Assembly: GCA_963828445.1 (NCBI GenBank)
Contig: CAWHFP010000023.1
Location: 1-64,000 of the forward strand
DNA: 64,000 nucleotides
DNA from: Bog-532 sp963828445
Lineage (GTDB): Bacteria > Actinomycetota > Actinomycetes > Streptosporangiales > Streptosporangiaceae
Reading direction: 5' to 3'
Of this stretch, positions 63,181-64,000 are shown piece by piece. Numbering within the stretch: position 1 is the stretch's first letter; the number at the start of each line of letters is the position of its first letter. The position numbers and the translations under genes are program-made. The notes below the pieces were generated by a model, which was given only the letters and a program-made list of their open reading frames with translations, searched no databases and had not been told where the DNA came from.

Positions 63181-64000
63181 GGCGCACCTGCCTGACCCGG
63201 GCCGCCCGCCGTCGTCGCATCGGTCGCAAGGCGGGGTTCCCGATCTCGTCGAAGGCGTAGTTGAGCAGGGCGAACGCCGCCCCCAGGAGGGCGATCAGCG
63301 CGCCCGGGATCACCGCCCACAGGTACTGGCCGGTCTGCAGGGCCTCGTTGTTCTCGGCCCAGTAGAGCATCGTGCCCCAGCTGGTCGCGTTCGGGTCGCC
63401 GAGGCCGATGAACTGCAGGCTGGACGCGAACAGCACCGCGTACAGCGCGTTGGTCAGGAAGCTGGCCACGATCAGCGAGGTCATGGTGGGGATGATCTCG
63501 ACCACGATGATGTAGATCGAGCGCTCGCCGCGGACCCGGGCCGCCTCCAGGAAGTCCCGGTGGCGCAGGGACAGCGCCTGCGCCCGCAACTGCCGGGCCG
63601 TGTACGACCAGCCGGTCAGCGTCAGCACCGCGATCAGCACCAGCGTCCCCGAGCTGTGCACGTAGGCCGCGATCACGATCAGCAGCGGGAACAGCGGGAT
63701 GACCAGCAGCAGGTCGGTGAGCAGGTTGAGCACGCCGTCCCAGACTCCGCCCAGGTAGGCGGCGGCCACCCCGATCAGCACGGCCAGCGCGGTCGAGGCC
63801 AGCCCGGCCCCGAACGCGATGATCAGCACCGACCGGGTGCCCCACACCGCCTGGGCGAACAGGTCCTGGCCGTAGGCCGTGGTGCCGAACAGGTGCGCCA
63901 TCGACGGCCCCAGGCCGCGCCCGTACACCTCGGCGGTGGGGCTGTCGTGGGCGATCACCCACGGGAAGATGGCCAGCAGGATGAACACGACCAGGATCAC
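63170..64000 (-). CDS. ABC transporter permease, OppC/DppC-like (5' end outside window)
   Basis: 276 residues visible; the N-terminus is cut by the window edge. Hydrophobic segments LVVFILLAIFPWVIA, SVLIIAFGAGLASTALAVLI, LLTDLLLVIPLFPLLIVIAA, LIVASFLTNALYAVLFA and AVIPGALIALLGAAFALLNY. Between them lies the conserved cytoplasmic EAA loop DFLEAARVRGERSIYIIVVE, and GTTAYGQDLFAQAVWGTRSV (family GTDxxGRDxLSR-like) is near the front. The tail is Arg-rich. The partner OppB and the substrate-binding lipoprotein should lie beyond the edge. Confidence 0.9.
   Translation of the reverse strand: MILVVFILLAIFPWVIAHDSPTAEVYGRGLGPSMAHLFGTTAYGQDLFAQAVWGTRSVLIIAFGAGLASTALAVLIGVAAAYLGGVWDGVLNLLTDLLLVIPLFPLLIVIAAYVHSSGTLVLIAVLTLTGWSYTARQLRAQALSLRHRDFLEAARVRGERSIYIIVVEIIPTMTSLIVASFLTNALYAVLFASSLQFIGLGDPNATSWGTMLYWAENNEALQTGQYLWAVIPGALIALLGAAFALLNYAFDEIGNPALRPMRRRRAARVRQVRRGH

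Noticed and set aside
53..64000. Mobile element or prophage boundaries
   Set aside because: No integrase, transposase, tRNA-associated att repeats or phage structural genes were seen in the window.

Overview
The window is high-GC DNA with GC-rich third codon positions. Many start codons are GTG or TTG. Stop/start overlaps of the ATGA/GTGA type are frequent, and there is an F420-type luciferase-like oxidoreductase. Together these point to a filamentous or soil-type actinobacterium. No rRNA, tRNA, CRISPR array, transposase or integrase was seen. Roughly half of the genes are readable only by joining two or more frames. The breaks mostly fall in GC homopolymers, affect otherwise conserved proteins and hit unrelated pathways alike, so the likeliest cause is indel error in the assembly, although real decay cannot be excluded from sequence alone. 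In this annotation such genes are given as one CDS spanning all pieces, with the approximate break points.

Layout. 1-6.4 kb is a slightly less GC-rich block of sugar-nucleotide and glycosyltransferase genes (GT2, WecG/TagA-type, RmlC, RmlA, a second GT2, a GNAT-like protein). 6.4-26.9 kb is the core exopolysaccharide locus: an initiating polyprenyl-phosphate sugar transferase on the minus strand, then a long plus-strand operon with an AlgD-type nucleotide-sugar dehydrogenase, GT4, AsnB-like amidotransferase, a two-domain dehydrogenase/oxidoreductase, a heparinase II/III-like protein, two Wzz-type co-polymerases carrying degenerate kinase-like cytoplasmic domains, a Wzy-like polymerase, a second GT4, a secreted beta-helix protein, an NAD-dependent epimerase and a Wzx-like flippase. 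27-37.7 kb holds a sigma factor, modified-sugar genes (two TylC3-type methyltransferases, a cytidylyltransferase) and a minus-strand operon (DUF218, PIG-L deacetylase, GT2, pyruvyl transferase, methyltransferase, RmlC-like) that probably decorates the polymer.

37.7-48.3 kb is an accessory stretch: a sacsin-type Hsp90-like ATPase, VOC, GH88, DUF1990, SnoaL-like, four tandem paralogous two-helix membrane proteins of unknown family, an LLM oxidoreductase, a hydrolase and an FAD monooxygenase. 48.5-53.8 kb encodes three secreted proteins. The most unusual has 14 copies of a short hydrophobic Cys-x(4,5)-Cys repeat, a collagen-like NPGTGG tract and a His/Cys/Trp-rich tail. It lies next to a mucin-like Ser/Thr/Ala/Pro-rich protein with a C-terminal membrane anchor. 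54-56.6 kb has a MarR/AhpD-like divergent pair with a two-site operator, a PHP-domain protein and a DUF3224 protein.

56.8-64 kb is a carbohydrate-use operon on the minus strand: Opp/Dpp-type ABC transporter (permease cut by the window end, two ATPases), GH4 6-phospho-glycosidase, BadF/NagK-type sugar kinase and a secreted GH9 protein with a non-canonical active site. The kinase and GH4 make functional sense together: imported oligosaccharide is phosphorylated and then cleaved inside the cell.

The main candidates for something undescribed are the Cys-repeat surface protein with its mucin-like neighbour, the four-gene membrane-paralog array, and the pair of Wzz proteins with degenerate kinase folds.
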